Shown here: one piece after another, positions 1 through 13,262 of the stretch
How positions within the stretch are numbered: position 1 is the stretch's first letter
Layout of the letters: the number at the start of each line of letters is the position of its first letter
From: Poronia punctata
Lineage: Eukaryota; Ascomycota; Sordariomycetes; Xylariales; Xylariaceae
DNA length: 49,156 nt
NCBI GenBank assembly: GCA_022579005.1
Contig: MU401703.1
Location: 1-49,156 of the forward strand
Reading direction: 5' to 3'
Notes under the pieces: model-generated
Database searches by the model: none
What the model was told of the DNA's origin: nothing
What the model saw: the letters and a program-made list of their open reading frames with translations, nothing else
Position numbers and translations under genes: made by a program

Positions 1-3000
1 TATTTACTAGCTTATAGCAAAACTTATAAGCTTAGCAAATTTATTTTTTTTTAAAAATTAGTATACTTATAAGTACTAAAGTATTTTATAAAATATTAAG
101 GTAGCTAAAATATTAACTATTAAATACTTGTAAGCTAAAGCTTTTATATAAAAATACTTAAAAACTAAAATTAACTAAACTTTAAATAGTATAATAATAT
201 GCTTTAAAAAAATAATAAAAAAAGAATTTATTAAGTTTATAAAAATTTAAACTTTTATTAGTAAGGTAACGTTTTATATTTTAAAAATACTTACTTTTTT
301 TTTGCTTTTATTATATAATGTAAATAAGCTTAAGGCTTACTTTAATAACGTTAAAAACAAGATTATATAATATAATAAAGTTAAGATTTTTATTATTTAA
401 AAATAAGGCTATTTATTTTTTTATATTTTAATTGCTAAAGTAATTATATATTTTATAAAGCTAGAGCTATGCTAACTTTATTAACGCTTTAAACATTTTT
501 ATATAAAAAAGCTATATAATTTACTTAAGTTAGCAAGCTATAGTAATGTTAGTATAAAAGCTTTAAAAGAGATTTAAAAAGTTTATTATTAATGCTAAAC
601 TTATAATCTAGCTTTGTAAAGGTTTAAGTTTACACTTTATAATAATTTTAACTTTAACTACAAAGTTATTATTAATATTATATATTTAAATAATAAGCTA
701 GTGCTATATATAATTAACAATAGTATATTATTTTAAGCTGCTAGATTTTTAAAGTTACTATTTATATATAATATATAAAATATACTTTACTAATACTAAA
801 TAAACGTATACTAAAGGCTTTTTAACTACGTTATTTATAATTTTAATATAAACTTTATATTTAAAAAGTTTTGCAATAATGTTTAGCTTGCTAAAGTATT
901 GTACGTTGTAAAGCTAGTAAAAGCATATTAAGCAGTTAAAAAAATTAAAAAAGTATATAGCTTTTTATATAAAGCTTTTAATATTTTGTATAAAAAGCTA
1001 TAAAGTAGTATAAAAAAAGAAAATATTTTTTAAATAGCAGTTAAAGCGTTAAATAACACTGTTAAACTTAATAAACTAGTATTAACGCTGCTTATTTTTA
1101 GTGCGTATTTAAAAGTTAATACTAACTTTTTTTTATTTTTTAATATTATATAAAAAGCTAAAGTAGTTAAAAAAGCTATAAAAAAGCTTTAAACAATTAA
1201 GGCAAAAAAGAATATTTTTTAAGCTTTAAATATTTATAATAGCTTTATAACATATAATATATTATTACTTTTATTAAAAAGCAAGGTAATAGTTTAAAAA
1301 AAAAATAAAAAATAAACTAAATTGTATAAAATCATATTAATTAATAATTAAAATATTATTATTAATATAGTTAATAAACTAACGCGATTTTAATATACTT
1401 AAGTTAAGCTATACTATAAAAAATAAGTTAATATAAATTTTATAGATTTTAAAATTAGCTAACTTATAATAAAGACCTAGCAACAATGCTAAGGTAAACT
1501 AAAAAAAAATGCTTTATATAAAGTTTATTTAATAGCTAAAAAAAAGATAAACTATAACTTTATAGTATAACTATAAAAAAATAGCGTAATTATTATTTTA
1601 AAACTTTTATTTTAAAAGTTTAATAAGGCAAAAATTAAAAATTTAGCTGCTAAAGGCGTATTTATACTTATAAAATATAATAAAGCAATTTATAGCAACA
1701 CTTAAATTTTTAATATATGCTTAGTATAAGAAGTTAAAAAAAAAAAATAATATTATATAAAAAATTTAAATTTATTATTTAAAGGTATAGTAATTAAAAA
1801 AAGCAAAAGCTGTTTACTTAATTGCTAACTATTTAAAAAATAAGCTAATAGCTTATTTTTATACTAGGTTTATTTTTAGTTAAAAAGTATAATATATAAA
1901 GTAAACTTTACAATATTTTATAAGCATATATATAGTTAAAAAATAAGTTAACTTATATAATATATGCTAAATTACTTAAAAAGTTAAAAAATATATACTT
2001 TTTTAGCACTTTTTTATATATTATATAACTTTTATATAGCTTAGCAAAATTTAAGCTATACTAGTTTAAAACGTATTATAGTTATTATTATATAAAGCTA
2101 AAAATAAAAGTATTAACGTATAATTTATGTTTTTTGTATACAAATGCAAAACTAAAGTAATTTAGCATTATTAAACTTTAAATTAATAATATATTTAGTA
2201 TAGTATTAAAAAATTTTTTAAAAAAAAAAAAAAAAAAGCTGTTTTTTTAAGCAAAAAATAAAATAATCTTATTATGCAATTAACTTATTAAATTTAATAA
2301 AGTAAAAATTAAAATATAAAGTAACAACTTTATATTTTAATAAAAAAAATAAGCTTAAAACCTTTAGCTAGTTAATAAAAAAGTATTAAATACTATATAG
2401 CAATATATTACATAACAAGCTTAAAAAGCATATATTATATTTATATACTAACTAAAAGCATTATATAACTTATTTGCTGCTATATAAGTTACTTAACTAA
2501 TAAAAAATAATATTAAAGCACTAAACATATAGCTATAATAGTAAATTAAAAATAAGAATTAAAGTTTGCAATATATTTTTTTTAACTTTTATAGTACAAA
2601 GCTGTTTATTTTTATTAATAGCTTTTTTATAAATAATAAAAATTTAAGTTTTTAACTTAGATTTATTATTATTTTTAGTATAAAGCATTAAATAAAAAAT
2701 AGCTTTATTATTTGCAGCAATATTATATACTAAAGCTTTTTTAAGTATAAGAAAGTTATTTAAAGCATACTAGCTAGCAAGCTATATAAAATAGTAAAAG
2801 GTATTAATTATACTATTATACTTAGTATAACGCTATAAAAAATTACTAATATATTAAAATTATTATAAATTTTAATAATTATTTATATAGATTTTTATTT
2901 ACTATATAAATATTTTATTAAGCTTAGTATAACGTAAAAAAAGCGGCTTATAATTAATATTATAGCCTTTAAGGAAGCATACAAAATAAAAGATATTATA

Positions 3001-4860
3001 AAGATTTATTAGGTTAATAGTAAAAATAACTTTATAAATGCTTATATAAAGAAAAATTTTAATATAGCTTTAAAATAGTTAATTATTACTAACAAGCTTA
3101 TAGTACGTATTAAAGCTTATATTAACTATATAAAGACATTATAATAATAAGCATAATTATAAATATATATATAAGTTACTAAATTAATAAAAAAAATATA
3201 TTAATTTATTATATAACTATAATTTACTAAAATACTACTTATTTTGCTTAACTTATTTTTTTTATTTAACTTAATAGCAATTGCCAACTTTTATAATTTG
3301 CTTTTTTTAATAGCAAGGATACTATTTTTTTTTTTATTTTTTTTATTTTCTTTATTATTATTGTCGTTATTGTTATTAGCAGCAGCAAGGTTAACAAAGT
3401 GTATATAGCAACGTTTATAAAACTAGTAAACATATAAAGCGCAAGTACTATTTTAGTATTTAATAAAAAATTAATAATTATAAAAAGGCAAAAGCAAACT
3501 TTGTATAAAGTTATACTTATTAGTATAAGAAAAAGTAATAGGCTAATTATAAGACTAAACTAGCAATATATAAAAGTATTTTTTTTAGCAAATAAGTTTA
3601 GTAAAAAATTATTAAATAATAGCATTAAAAAAAAAAATATTAATAAAAAAATTAACATTTTAACTAAAACGTATAAAGATATGTTTTTTATTATTTTATA
3701 AATAAAAAATTAACATAGTATAAAGTATATAAAATAAAAGATTATAAATATTAATTAAAAAGTATTAAAAAAAAAAAGCAATAGTAGCTGTTAAAAAGGC
3801 AATATAAATTTAAAAAAAGCTATTAAGCTAGACTGTATAGCGTATAATGCTAAAGGGCAACAAGCTACTAAAACTGCTACTAAAACTACTAAAAACAATA
3901 AAAAATATTATAGCGCAAAGTAAAAAAAAGAGCGTAAAATAGACTTAATTAATTTTTAGCAGCAGTACAAAAAAGAACTTTAAATTTTTTGCTATATAAA
4001 AAAAGAAAAAGTAGTAAAAAAGAAAAAGGGAAATAAAATAGGCAGCAAAAAGTAAAGGGTTTTTATATACTAACAGCTAATTGTGCAAAAATTAGCGTTT
4101 ATAACTAATAACGGTAGTTATAAAGGTTATACTTTTTTTACTTTTTTAATAATATATAACAGCTACTTTTATTAGCTATATTTACTAATTTTAACTATAT
4201 TTTTTAATTATAATTTTACTATATATAAAAAATTACTTAATAGCTACTAAGTAATTACTTTTTTACTTATATTAATACTAGCAACATTATATATATACTT
4301 ATAATTACTATAACAAACTTAAAACCGGATTTATACTTTAGTACAAAAAAAGGTTACAACTTAAAAATAAAAAAAAAAGTATAAAAGTACGGATATTTAT
4401 TTAATTTTATTTTAATTTTTTAAAAGTTATTTTTAATAAACTAACTTTTTTATATAAAAATAAAAAAAATATATTTATTTTATATATATAGAAAATAAAC
4501 GTTTTTATATAAAAAAAAAGACTTTTAGTATTAAAATATTAATAATAACATTATAGCTAAAAACGCAGCTTAAGCTGCTAAAGCTGCAAAAGTTAAGCTA
4601 ACTTAACTAAGTAAATAAAGTACTTATTAGCTATATAGTAGCTAACTTATAGCTTAAATACTAGCAAAGTTTTTTTAGCCTTTTTAATTTTAATTAAATT
4701 AGTTAGCTTTATATAAAGACAATATAAAAAGGAATTGTACTTTAGCTATAATTTTTAACTTAAAACTTAAATAATTATATAAAACTAATTTAAAAAATAG
4801 AATTTATTATTATTTGTTTTATATATTGTTTATTGCTTTATTTTTTTATTTTATAAAGGA
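1..4860. repeat. AT-rich, RIP-like decayed repeat block (left)
   Basis: This block is almost entirely A and T, with no open frame of useful length and no recognisable protein remnant on either strand. TpA is abundant and CpC is nearly absent. In a hand count of positions 1-540, all 41 cytosines are preceded by A or G and most are followed by T. Such composition in an ascomycete is normally the product of repeat-induced point mutation acting on transposon copies, and such blocks are usually heterochromatic (family knowledge). The parent element cannot be identified by eye. The change to normal composition is abrupt near 4860. Confidence 0.85.
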
Positions 4861-5406
4861 ACAAAGTCTTTAGCTACGTACATTTATCGTACATACAAAG
4901 AACGGAGTACTTCTTGTTTCTTAGTAAAGGAACCGACAGAGAGACTTTTTATAAGAGGACCTTTTTTTTTATAGTAGTTCTTATTGTAGCTATATAACTT
5001 TTACTGTGTAGGTATTATATTGATTCCTGTTATCTTATGACTTGTTGGATCTAACAAAAGCCTTAAATCTAATGGCGGTATAAAGCCCTGGTCTATGTAT
5101 CCCGCCTGTATCGAAAGAAAAATCCCAGTCTAACCGCTGTGAGAAAATCTATCATCGTGAAGTCCGTAAAACACACGCTCTGTCAGACCGGTACCACGAT
5201 GTAAGCCTGAACCACCTTATCCTTGATTGAATTCCATGCCCGATCGTTGTAATTATGAGTGGGGTGGAATGATGAAACCCGTGAAAAACATCTGTAAAAC
5301 GCCGCCTTGTCCTTCTATATGCCCTTTGCCTCCGATGAGAGTGTCGTAAATTCATATTTCACACCCGGATTGCGTCGCCTTCTCATCCGCCAATAGTGCG
5401 GTCGGC
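4861..5406. other. Transition and 3' flank of creA
   Basis: This is the stretch between the AT-rich block and the creA stop codon. Base composition rises over about 200 bases to that of the gene island. The first part (4861-5100) is still fairly T-rich. The part next to creA probably holds its 3' untranslated region, since creA is read leftward. No gene is visible. Confidence 0.5.
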
Positions 5407-6612
5407 TTAGTCGCCGCCAGCAACGCTGCCATTTGTAGAACTCCGGCCACTAGAAGTGAAAACATCATGTGATAATAGATCATGAACCGCCACTTTCGGC
5501 ACCTGAGGCACCGGCAGTTTCCTACCGCGGTCAGGTCGACTGATAATATCTGTCAGCGACACACCGGGCCCACGGGGATTACTAGTCGGCTGAGGCGTCG
5601 GTTGAAAACTGGAGCCTTCAAGGTGCGGCTCCATAGGTGCAAGAGCTGGTGTATGGCCCAAGGTCAGGTTGCGCAAGGTCGGTAACTCGATTCCATTGTA
5701 TGGACGCAGTCGGGGGGAGTGGGCGGGGGTCGCCAGAGGCGTGTGATCCGGAGTTGGCGACAGAGAGTCATGCGAAAATGTCGGCGACGAGGGTGCGGTT
5801 GAGTTGGGCGAATTTGGCCGTGATCGCTTGGCTAAACGAGCCGCCTGCGTATAATGATCATCGCGGTGATCCTCGACTGAATAAGGGCGAGACATATGGT
5901 ATGCCGAGAGAGACGGTCCATAACCGCGCGAGCCGTGCTGGCCATGAGGGTAGTAATGATGAGGCTGCCTCGCGTTGTTGGGAGACAAGCTCTCACGTTC
6001 CACCTGGTGTGCGGCATTGGCTAGTATACCCAATTCGCTGTTGCCATATCCCCTTGCGTAGTAGAGCTGAGGAGAATGATGCGGGACAGCAAACGACGAG
6101 TACGAATGCGGTGGGGAAACGTTAGGCGACACAAGTGTGGATGTTGGGGCCGACTTGATACTCCGCGGGCCTTGATTGGGGGGTGGCATCATTTCGGGCG
6201 CGAGAGTGTGGCCGAGTGCGTGATGTGCACTTTGTCCAGCCTTGTTGCCTCGTCTCGAGTTAGGGTTGTTATGTATCCTCGAGTGTCGAGTCAGCTCGTC
6301 AGATCGGGAAAACTTCTTGGTGCAGCCAGGGAATGCACAAGCATGAGGCTTCTCGCCAGTATGCGTTCTGATGTGTCTCGTCTGATGCTCCAATCGATGG
6401 AAAGCCTTGTCACACAGGGGACATTTATACGGTCGCGGCAATTCATTCGGCACCTCCGCAGGCTGTCCGACCGGGACCGGTCCATTAGGCCTAATGACAC
6501 TCACGGCAGTCATCTCAATCTTCCCCTCGTTCTCCCTCCTGTCTCTAGCTGATGTGGCGGACTCGGGATTCAGCAGGTTGGAAAAATCCACCGCTGACTG
6601 TGAGCGTTGCAT
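5407..6612 (-). CDS. creA: CreA/Cre1 carbon catabolite repressor, C2H2 zinc finger
   Basis: This single-exon gene encodes about 401 residues. It is the DNA-binding repressor of genes for alternative carbon sources when glucose is present; it acts in the nucleus at SYGGRG sites. Two C2H2 fingers lie at residues 62-84 and 90-114, joined by the TGEKP linker, and carry the Mig1/CreA recognition helices ([10 protein letters not shown] and [10 protein letters not shown]). The N-terminal segment with [11 protein letters not shown] and the C-terminal segment with [10 protein letters not shown] and VAVHDLLS match the CreA family. The first ATG is at 6612 and gives [10 protein letters not shown], as in Trichoderma-type Cre1; the open frame extends slightly upstream but without an ATG. 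The middle is rich in Pro, Ser and His. The protein ends in VAGGD at a TAA, where I recall relatives continuing with a short LADR-type tail; the codons after the stop read Ala-Asp-Arg. Length is otherwise usual for the family. Confidence 0.97.
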   Translation of the reverse strand: MQRSQSAVDFSNLLNPESATSARDRRENEGKIEMTAVSVIRPNGPVPVGQPAEVPNELPRPYKCPLCDKAFHRLEHQTRHIRTHTGEKPHACAFPGCTKKFSRSDELTRHSRIHNNPNSRRGNKAGQSAHHALGHTLAPEMMPPPNQGPRSIKSAPTSTLVSPNVSPPHSYSSFAVPHHSPQLYYARGYGNSELGILANAAHQVERESLSPNNARQPHHYYPHGQHGSRGYGPSLSAYHMSRPYSVEDHRDDHYTQAARLAKRSRPNSPNSTAPSSPTFSHDSLSPTPDHTPLATPAHSPRLRPYNGIELPTLRNLTLGHTPALAPMEPHLEGSSFQPTPQPTSNPRGPGVSLTDIISRPDRGRKLPVPQVPKVAVHDLLSHDVFTSSGRSSTNGSVAGGD

Positions 6613-9600
6613 GTGATCGCCAGCCAAGTGGGCACCAGACTGCGCTGTGTTGAGATATCGCCCGGAATGGCAACAGAGATGGGAATGCGATCAATATTTG
6701 TTACAGTACACAAGCCGACAATCTAGCATACACGGCTTAGACTTGCACATATACTCTCGCGAAACTTTCGGCAAGACTTCCGTTATCATGCAGGTAAAGT
6801 TAATGAACCAGCGGCGCGAAAGCCCGGTGATATTTGTGGTTCCTGTCCAGTATCGGGGTTTGGAATAACGGGTGATGCCGGTCGGCTCGTGGGTTTTGGG
6901 TGATCGTATTCGGTAGCTTTCTGGGGAAGATGGTTTAAGGTTAAAAGTTTTTTTGGCCTGGGTGTGATATGCGACTGAAAGTTTTAGGAGGGGAAAGCAT
7001 CTGCGGGCAGCTGGGGGTTGAGTGAGTTTTAAAGAAGGTAAGCCACCGGGCACAGCGGCCGGAGTTCAATCCTTGTAAGAAAAATCTTGGGACTCAAAGC
7101 ACACCCTCACTGGGGATATGATGGGGGTGGTAGGTACCTAGACTAGTGGGTGCAGGGGGCCTCTGGGGAGGAAGGGGGGGACAAAATTCAGCGTGTCATT
7201 GGACTGTGGGTAGGTGCTGCACAGCTGCACGAGAAAGTCGTGCGTACCCAAGTAGTCCACCAGGCGCGGCAGGTGCCGTACAATACCGTGGAGGTACCTA
7301 TCTACTTTCTTCAATGATACAAATCCCTTTTCAGGAGCACAGTGCTGTCTAGTACCTAGGCGTTTGTAACTTATTGTCTCCACACAAGCCCTGGCCCGGC
7401 TCTGTTGTTCCTCGACTAACCCCTTGGGCTCATTATCCCACTCTAGGCTTGTTTGAGCCTAAAAGTACCTACACGTACGTGCATGTATTGCAAGACTTGT
7501 AAACCTGGGGCCTCCACTTCTGTGTGGGGGACCACTCGGGTGCGAAGTCACGAACTTTATAAGAGATCGGTGATATAACTAATAATTAATATTGTCAGAT
7601 GAGGAGGAATGACTGACGGAATCGGGTTTGAAGATGATGGATATATTATTATGTGTAAGTAGAGTTTAGCTACCTTGGTAAGTAAAGACAAATATCAGGT
7701 AGATAAGCTGGGTGTCGGGGTTGGCCTCTCTTCGACATGGAGTCTCTCCAACCGCAAGTAGGAATGCGCTGGCCTAGTAGTACTAATTCTATCTCATCCC
7801 GGAAGCTAAAAGCTACGGCATATCTACTGTCTCCAAAGGCTTTGCGGAACGCCGAGATTATCTAGAACAAATAAATCCATGTGAATACCTACTTATACTT
7901 GTCAACCGTGGTATACCAACAACAATCATGTATATGGATCTATATGGGAGGCAATTTGGCAAAGCTGCAAAGTGTTTAAACTAAAGCGAGGGGAAATGTG
8001 ATAATATCCATGATATTCATGTGTACTCGTAGACCATTACCATCCCATATTGCGTGCCATTCTACGCAGGCTTTTAATACTTGATATTCAAAATTAAGAC
8101 TCTGCCAACTTGTAGCCGGAGTATAAAGGAGTTGGGGGCCTGAAAGCCACGTTGGCTATCCGACACGATCCGTACCAACATACTAATCTATGTCATGCTT
8201 TGTAGACTTTTACCGGCTTTGCAATGTAAAGCCCGGTGCTCGTCCGGTGGTTTTGGTAGGCCAAGAAAGGTTGGTCGTAGATAAACCCGGGATACTAGAC
8301 GCTCCCCTGGAAGAACCCAGTTAAAAGGAGGTAACAGTAGTGAGTAGTAGAAACTGAACCTGTCTTCTGCTTTGACCATGATCTTGAAGCTGTTGGTCAA
8401 ATAGTCGACATATACAATTTTACATGATGGGGGGGCGGATTGGTTATTTTACCAAATTAGCTAGAGTACTAGGTACAAGTGGAGGGCGAGAAGGGGCGGA
8501 AGAATTTTGGGGCAAAGGTCCCTGACTGAATCGTTCTTGTTCAACCTGCCCATACATAACGCAATTATTCCCAGTCGTGTCGCTTTAGTCTTCCGCCAGT
8601 TAGCCGACTAGTATGGTGAATAGTAACACCGCCTTTTGTGGAGTATGAATCATAGGCGCAGTAAAGTGCGACTTCGCGACTCGCCAGCTCGCCTTAAACT
8701 TAACGGGTCCGGGGCCCGGTATGCAAGTTGCGCAAAGAAGAAAAAAACGGACGACAGAAAAAATTAGAAAAAAAAAAGCGGAAAATTAAATATTAGCTCA
8801 CAGTGGAAATTCTAAACACACACACACATTAGCCTAGCTCTGGACGTCGCGCTTAAAAGTTATACTACCATTACATGTCCCGAAGTTACCCGTACAATCT
8901 GCCGAAGACAAAGAGGAAGAAAAAAGAAAAAGGCTCAGTCGCAAGCGCATGTGATAATCATACATGTATGGAGACCGTGGGATCTTGGATCGGGGGTTTG
9001 TTCACCTCTTGACAAGAAGTGTGGGGACAAGAGATAAGACGCATGAGCTGCCGAGTTTAGGTAGTGTGTTCAACATGCGCCGTCGGTTCTTGGATAATCA
9101 GTGACGCCAGAGATTCCCGTAGCGAGCAGTCTACCTACTCGTAGGGTTATCTAGATAGCAAGAGCAGCAGCACCTTTGAGATAAAACATTCACCCATCCA
9201 ACACCGTCGCTTGTCATGTCGCCAACATACTCGGAATTTTACAACATCGTGGCCCTGCTAATATATGGGACAGAGGAGGCTCGATTTTTAAAGTGGTATC
9301 GCACGTTTTGCAGCTCGCATGACCACCTTTTGTGGAACACAAAAATGGCAATCCGGGGTTACGCGATAACGATAAAGATAGCATAATCCGTATCGTCATC
9401 TGTGCTTGTAATCGAGTCTATAAGAATCTTGGACGCTTTTCCCCATACCAAGGTATGTACTCCGGCACTAGATAGATACATCCTGATAAAGTTGGGGTTT
9501 TAGGGCGCCCCAGATGGCAGACACACGTTTGCGGCGATGGATTGATTCCCTGTCTCTTTCTCTAATCCTATTCCTATTTTCTACATCATACATGTTGTTC

Positions 9601-12600
9601 TTTGTCAGGTGTTGTACCTACTCGTACTCTGAAGGTTAACATGATACAAATTCGTAAACGTCATTCGTGTGATAATTCAGCTTGTCCGCCTCTGACCCTT
9701 ACCGAGTGGTCATCTCTAGTAACTAACACCCCCACAATACACCTATTACACCTTGTTGGACTTGACCTTGATATTCCGGGCAGTAGCCTCGGATTTGCAA
9801 ATACACGAACAATTATGTAGACTGCTTAGCGGTACCTGCCGTACACGGTACGGCACGGTAGCACATGCGCAGCCTTCCCTACACGTGCTTTCCGCGCCTG
9901 GTTTCGGCGACGCTCTGTGGCTGTATTCCGATATACTGGAAGCCTCGGGTCCACTGACCTCGGGAAGATCTATCGTTTACCGAAGCCAAGCTTTGTCGAA
10001 AGCGTGGGGGTGGTAACTTGCCGTAAGATTACAGCCGCTCACCACCAATAATCATAAAGATCCCGAGATAACCCGTCCTCAGCAATCAGACGGAAACTTA
10101 CGGCTTGCGATAGACACGAGTGTAGGTATATTGACAGTCTTTCTTGTCTGTTGTCATCTTGCGTAGGTGATGAAGCATAACAGGCCTCAAATAAATATTC
10201 GGTGAATTCTTAAGGACCTCAACCATCGGTATTGGACATCAACAAAATGCCAATGTTCTACAAGCAACCACGTACGACTATAGGCCATGAATCATGTACT
10301 TGTATAGACTCACAATTATACTTTCCTAATTACCCGCAGATAGGCTTCAGCCTCATGTGGACACTTGTCACAGTTTTGTAGCATCAATATTGCGAAATAC
10401 CTGTAAATGGTATGCCGACCACCCTCCTAGTCCAAACTAGAAATGTACCTATCTACTCAATTATGCGCATGGGGTATTGGTGGGAGTCTCCCCGGATGAA
10501 GACAAGCTCATAACTAAAAACCTTGACGTGATGGCTCTGGCTCCTACTCGCATACCTACTGTAGCATGACGATGAGTCTGGCGCTGAGTCGGTCCTAAAG
10601 GAGTCCTCTTCTTGCCTCGGCTACCTTGGAATCTTTTTTACATCCCAACCTATACCAGGGTAAGCCCTCGCGAGATGGCGTAATCAAAAAAGTACCTACC
10701 TGCTGGCCTGTTGCGTGCTAGTGTTATAGGGAGATCCTGTTAGCAAAAGTATGCGGGGTGGATAGGAAAAAGAAAAGGAATATACTTTCATTTTGACTTC
10801 ATTCTAGCGATAATTATACTAGGTACACGTACATCAGGAATGTGCCGCATCTAGTATCCCTTTCGATTCCTTCGAGTAGACTTACCTACCCCGTACGAGT
10901 ACTTGTTGAAGTGCCTCCCTTGCCCCCGCATGTGCAACGTTCCAGCCATCACAACTTCACAAGTAGCCTGGTATAAAAGTACCCAAGGTTATCTCTTTAC
11001 ACCCGTGCCCATTGCCCAGGCACGCCTGACGGCCCGGGGAATGTGGAAACTAGTAACCTGGTAACATTACCTTTTCGCGTCAACACTTTCCTTCCAGGAC
11101 CCAAAAGCTTCAAGGGTCGTGGACGTGTGGATAAGAGTCGGCTACCTACGTGTAGTATTCATACCTAGTAAATAAAAAGTTAATAGGTACTCAGTAGTCT
11201 CGTAACGCTCTTAATAAGGCATACCCGATCTCTCCGCATTATCATCTTAGCTTCCCCCGAGATTTTACAATTCATATGCAAGTTAGAGATACCAAGTCAA
11301 CAAGCGCAGGCAATCTATTAGAATACCTAGTGTTCACGTAATCCTTGGCATTTCTAAGTTTCAAGGCAAGGGAATATCTACGTAGGCATTGCTACAACGT
11401 TCAACCGCTCGGCAACGACTACCTATATTTGAGTACGAGTCATATTGTAGGCTTGCCTTCCACGTCCCTCGGCACGTAAGGGGCAATTGGTAATATGAAT
11501 AATGTCTGCTGGTGGGATTGCACCGAGCTCCTGTCCTGTAACCCGGGTTTTTTCCTTACAAGAAATTTTCCTCACAGTGAAAAAGAAAATATCAGATCTC
11601 AAACTTTAACATGGTAGCCAGCTGAATAATGTACGAGTAGGTACCTAATCTTTAGCTTGTTACATAAGATATGGGTCCTCACAAAATTGATCCACGTCTA
11701 GGTTAAGGGAAAGCCCCGACTCTTCGGTGGAATTGCACAGCCATAAACTCGTGTAATTTTAGCTAGGTACTATGAGGACAAGAGTCTATAATTATATGTT
11801 ATCCGCAAGCCCTATTTGTACAGCTGAACACTGAGTAACACAGTTATGTAGCGTTTCTGCCACATTTTATTGACATTGAAAGACGACTCTTCGCCCGTAC
11901 GAGTAGTATCAATTGTGATGGATCGGCTCAACTTTCCCATCTTTCCCTTTTCATCTGGACTCTGTTGGCAATTTGGAGAGCCTGGCGGTGTACGATGTCC
12001 ATAAAGTACTTGCGTGTAAATCTCGGTAAGCAATGAGATGTAGCCTACGAGGCACGTGTAGTTAAAATACCTAACCTAGCTTCCTGTAAGTACTTTGCCC
12101 TACCTAGCGCCTTGGTTAGGAATGAGCCTCTTTAGATCGTCGCCCGCCCGCCCGCCGGTCGCTGAGGCCGAAGTGCCGAAGTAGTCCCTTTTCACCGGAT
12201 TACTAATTACTAATTTCTATTCCTAGCTTCCATTGTCTCGAGTCTCGACGCGTTGCTCTCAAGGACAAGACGTCGTATTACATAATGTCTTTGAAATGGA
12301 AACAAGCCCCATGTGTGCATAAAGTACGAGCAGGTATTTGTGTCAATCAAGCCTGCTTGCTGCTAGCTTGTTGACCTCGAAACGAGGCAAGACAAGACAA
12401 GACAAGACACGTTAATGGAACAACCCGTGGTTAAGTACACGTAAAAAACCCCACTGCAATATTGCATCGTATCCGGTACCTGCATCACCGCCAGCCTGCC
12501 TGCAACACCCCCCCCTGCTGGCGATCCTTTAAAGGTAACATTCCGGGCGACACATTGCATTTAAGACCTGACGTGGTTAGGTTAAGCCGGACCAATGAGA

Positions 12601-12945
12601 GACAAGATCTGATAAACAACATATTGAAATATTACCCAGCTGAGAAAAAAAGAAAAAAAAAAGTCGTGGGTAACCAACAACCAGCCAAGTGGCATTTCTG
12701 TAATCCCCGGATTTCATTCGCACGCGGGAACATTGGGTTACTGTTCTGCTAATCCAAGCTACCTACTTGTGGATGGTTTATCCGACAATGAGGAAGGACA
12801 TAGGTTATCAATAGAGAAATATTTTCAGCTGAATCGAATTGCCCTTTTTGATCACACCGCATAACAACACCTACTCGATCTGGCTCACAGTAAACGATCC
12901 ATAGCAAAAACACCCGTCTAAAAAGTCTACAAACGATGATTACGT

Positions 12946-12959
12946 GTACGAGTAGGTAC
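12946..12959 (+). repeat. Dispersed GTACGAGTAGGTAC motif (representative copy)
   Basis: This 14-base motif recurs in intergenic DNA of the window. Perfect or one-mismatch copies were seen at 9614-9627 (reverse complement), 11631-11644, 12324-12337, 12946-12959, 14159-14172 and 20271-20284. Shorter partial copies occur near 9132, 10894, 11897, 13282, 13602, 20767, 29000, 38296 and 41092. I saw no full copy inside a coding exon. Function is unknown. Confidence 0.6.
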
Positions 12960-13167
12960 ATGTACCATCAATACATCTAAGTTAGGGTTAACCCAAGTGT
13001 GTTTGTGGGTGAGATGGGGCCCGTCAGAAAGCCTTGGCAATCTCTGTTAAGGTTATAAGGCGAGGGTCTAGATCGGTAATCTCATGTAATACCCTTTCAT
13101 AAAGACAAAATCTTGAGGCTCATCAACAGCCCCCACAACTATAGTAACTAGGTAGATAGATAGATTA

Positions 13168-13195
13168 GGGGGTAATAGGGATAGGGATAGGGGGG
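13168..13195 (+). other. G-run array able to form a G-quadruplex
   Basis: Four G-runs occur at 13168-13172, 13178-13180, 13184-13186 and 13190-13195, separated by loops of 5, 3 and 3 bases. This satisfies the usual G3+N1-7 quadruplex pattern. The repeated unit is close to TAGGGA, so it resembles degenerate telomere-like DNA, but it is too short and irregular to call telomeric. Confidence 0.6.
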
Positions 13196-13200
13196 TTTAG

Positions 13201-13205
<5 letters not shown>

Positions 13206-13258
<53 letters not shown>
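13206..13258 (+). repeat. (CT)n microsatellite, about 26 units
   Basis: An uninterrupted CT dinucleotide repeat of about 53 bases starts 10 bases after the G-run array. It is a pure polypyrimidine tract, polypurine on the other strand. It lies in the middle of the gene-free region, more than 1 kb from the nearest start codon. Confidence 0.9.

Positions 13259-13262
<4 letters not shown>

Noticed and set aside
5637..6552. Plus-strand open frames of about 160 codons antisense to creA
   Set aside because: They are shadows of the GC-rich creA coding sequence in other frames and have no recognisable content.
13164..13200. Telomere-like TTAGGG/TAGGGA units
   Set aside because: Only a few irregular units, internal to the chromosome segment; better described as a G-run array.
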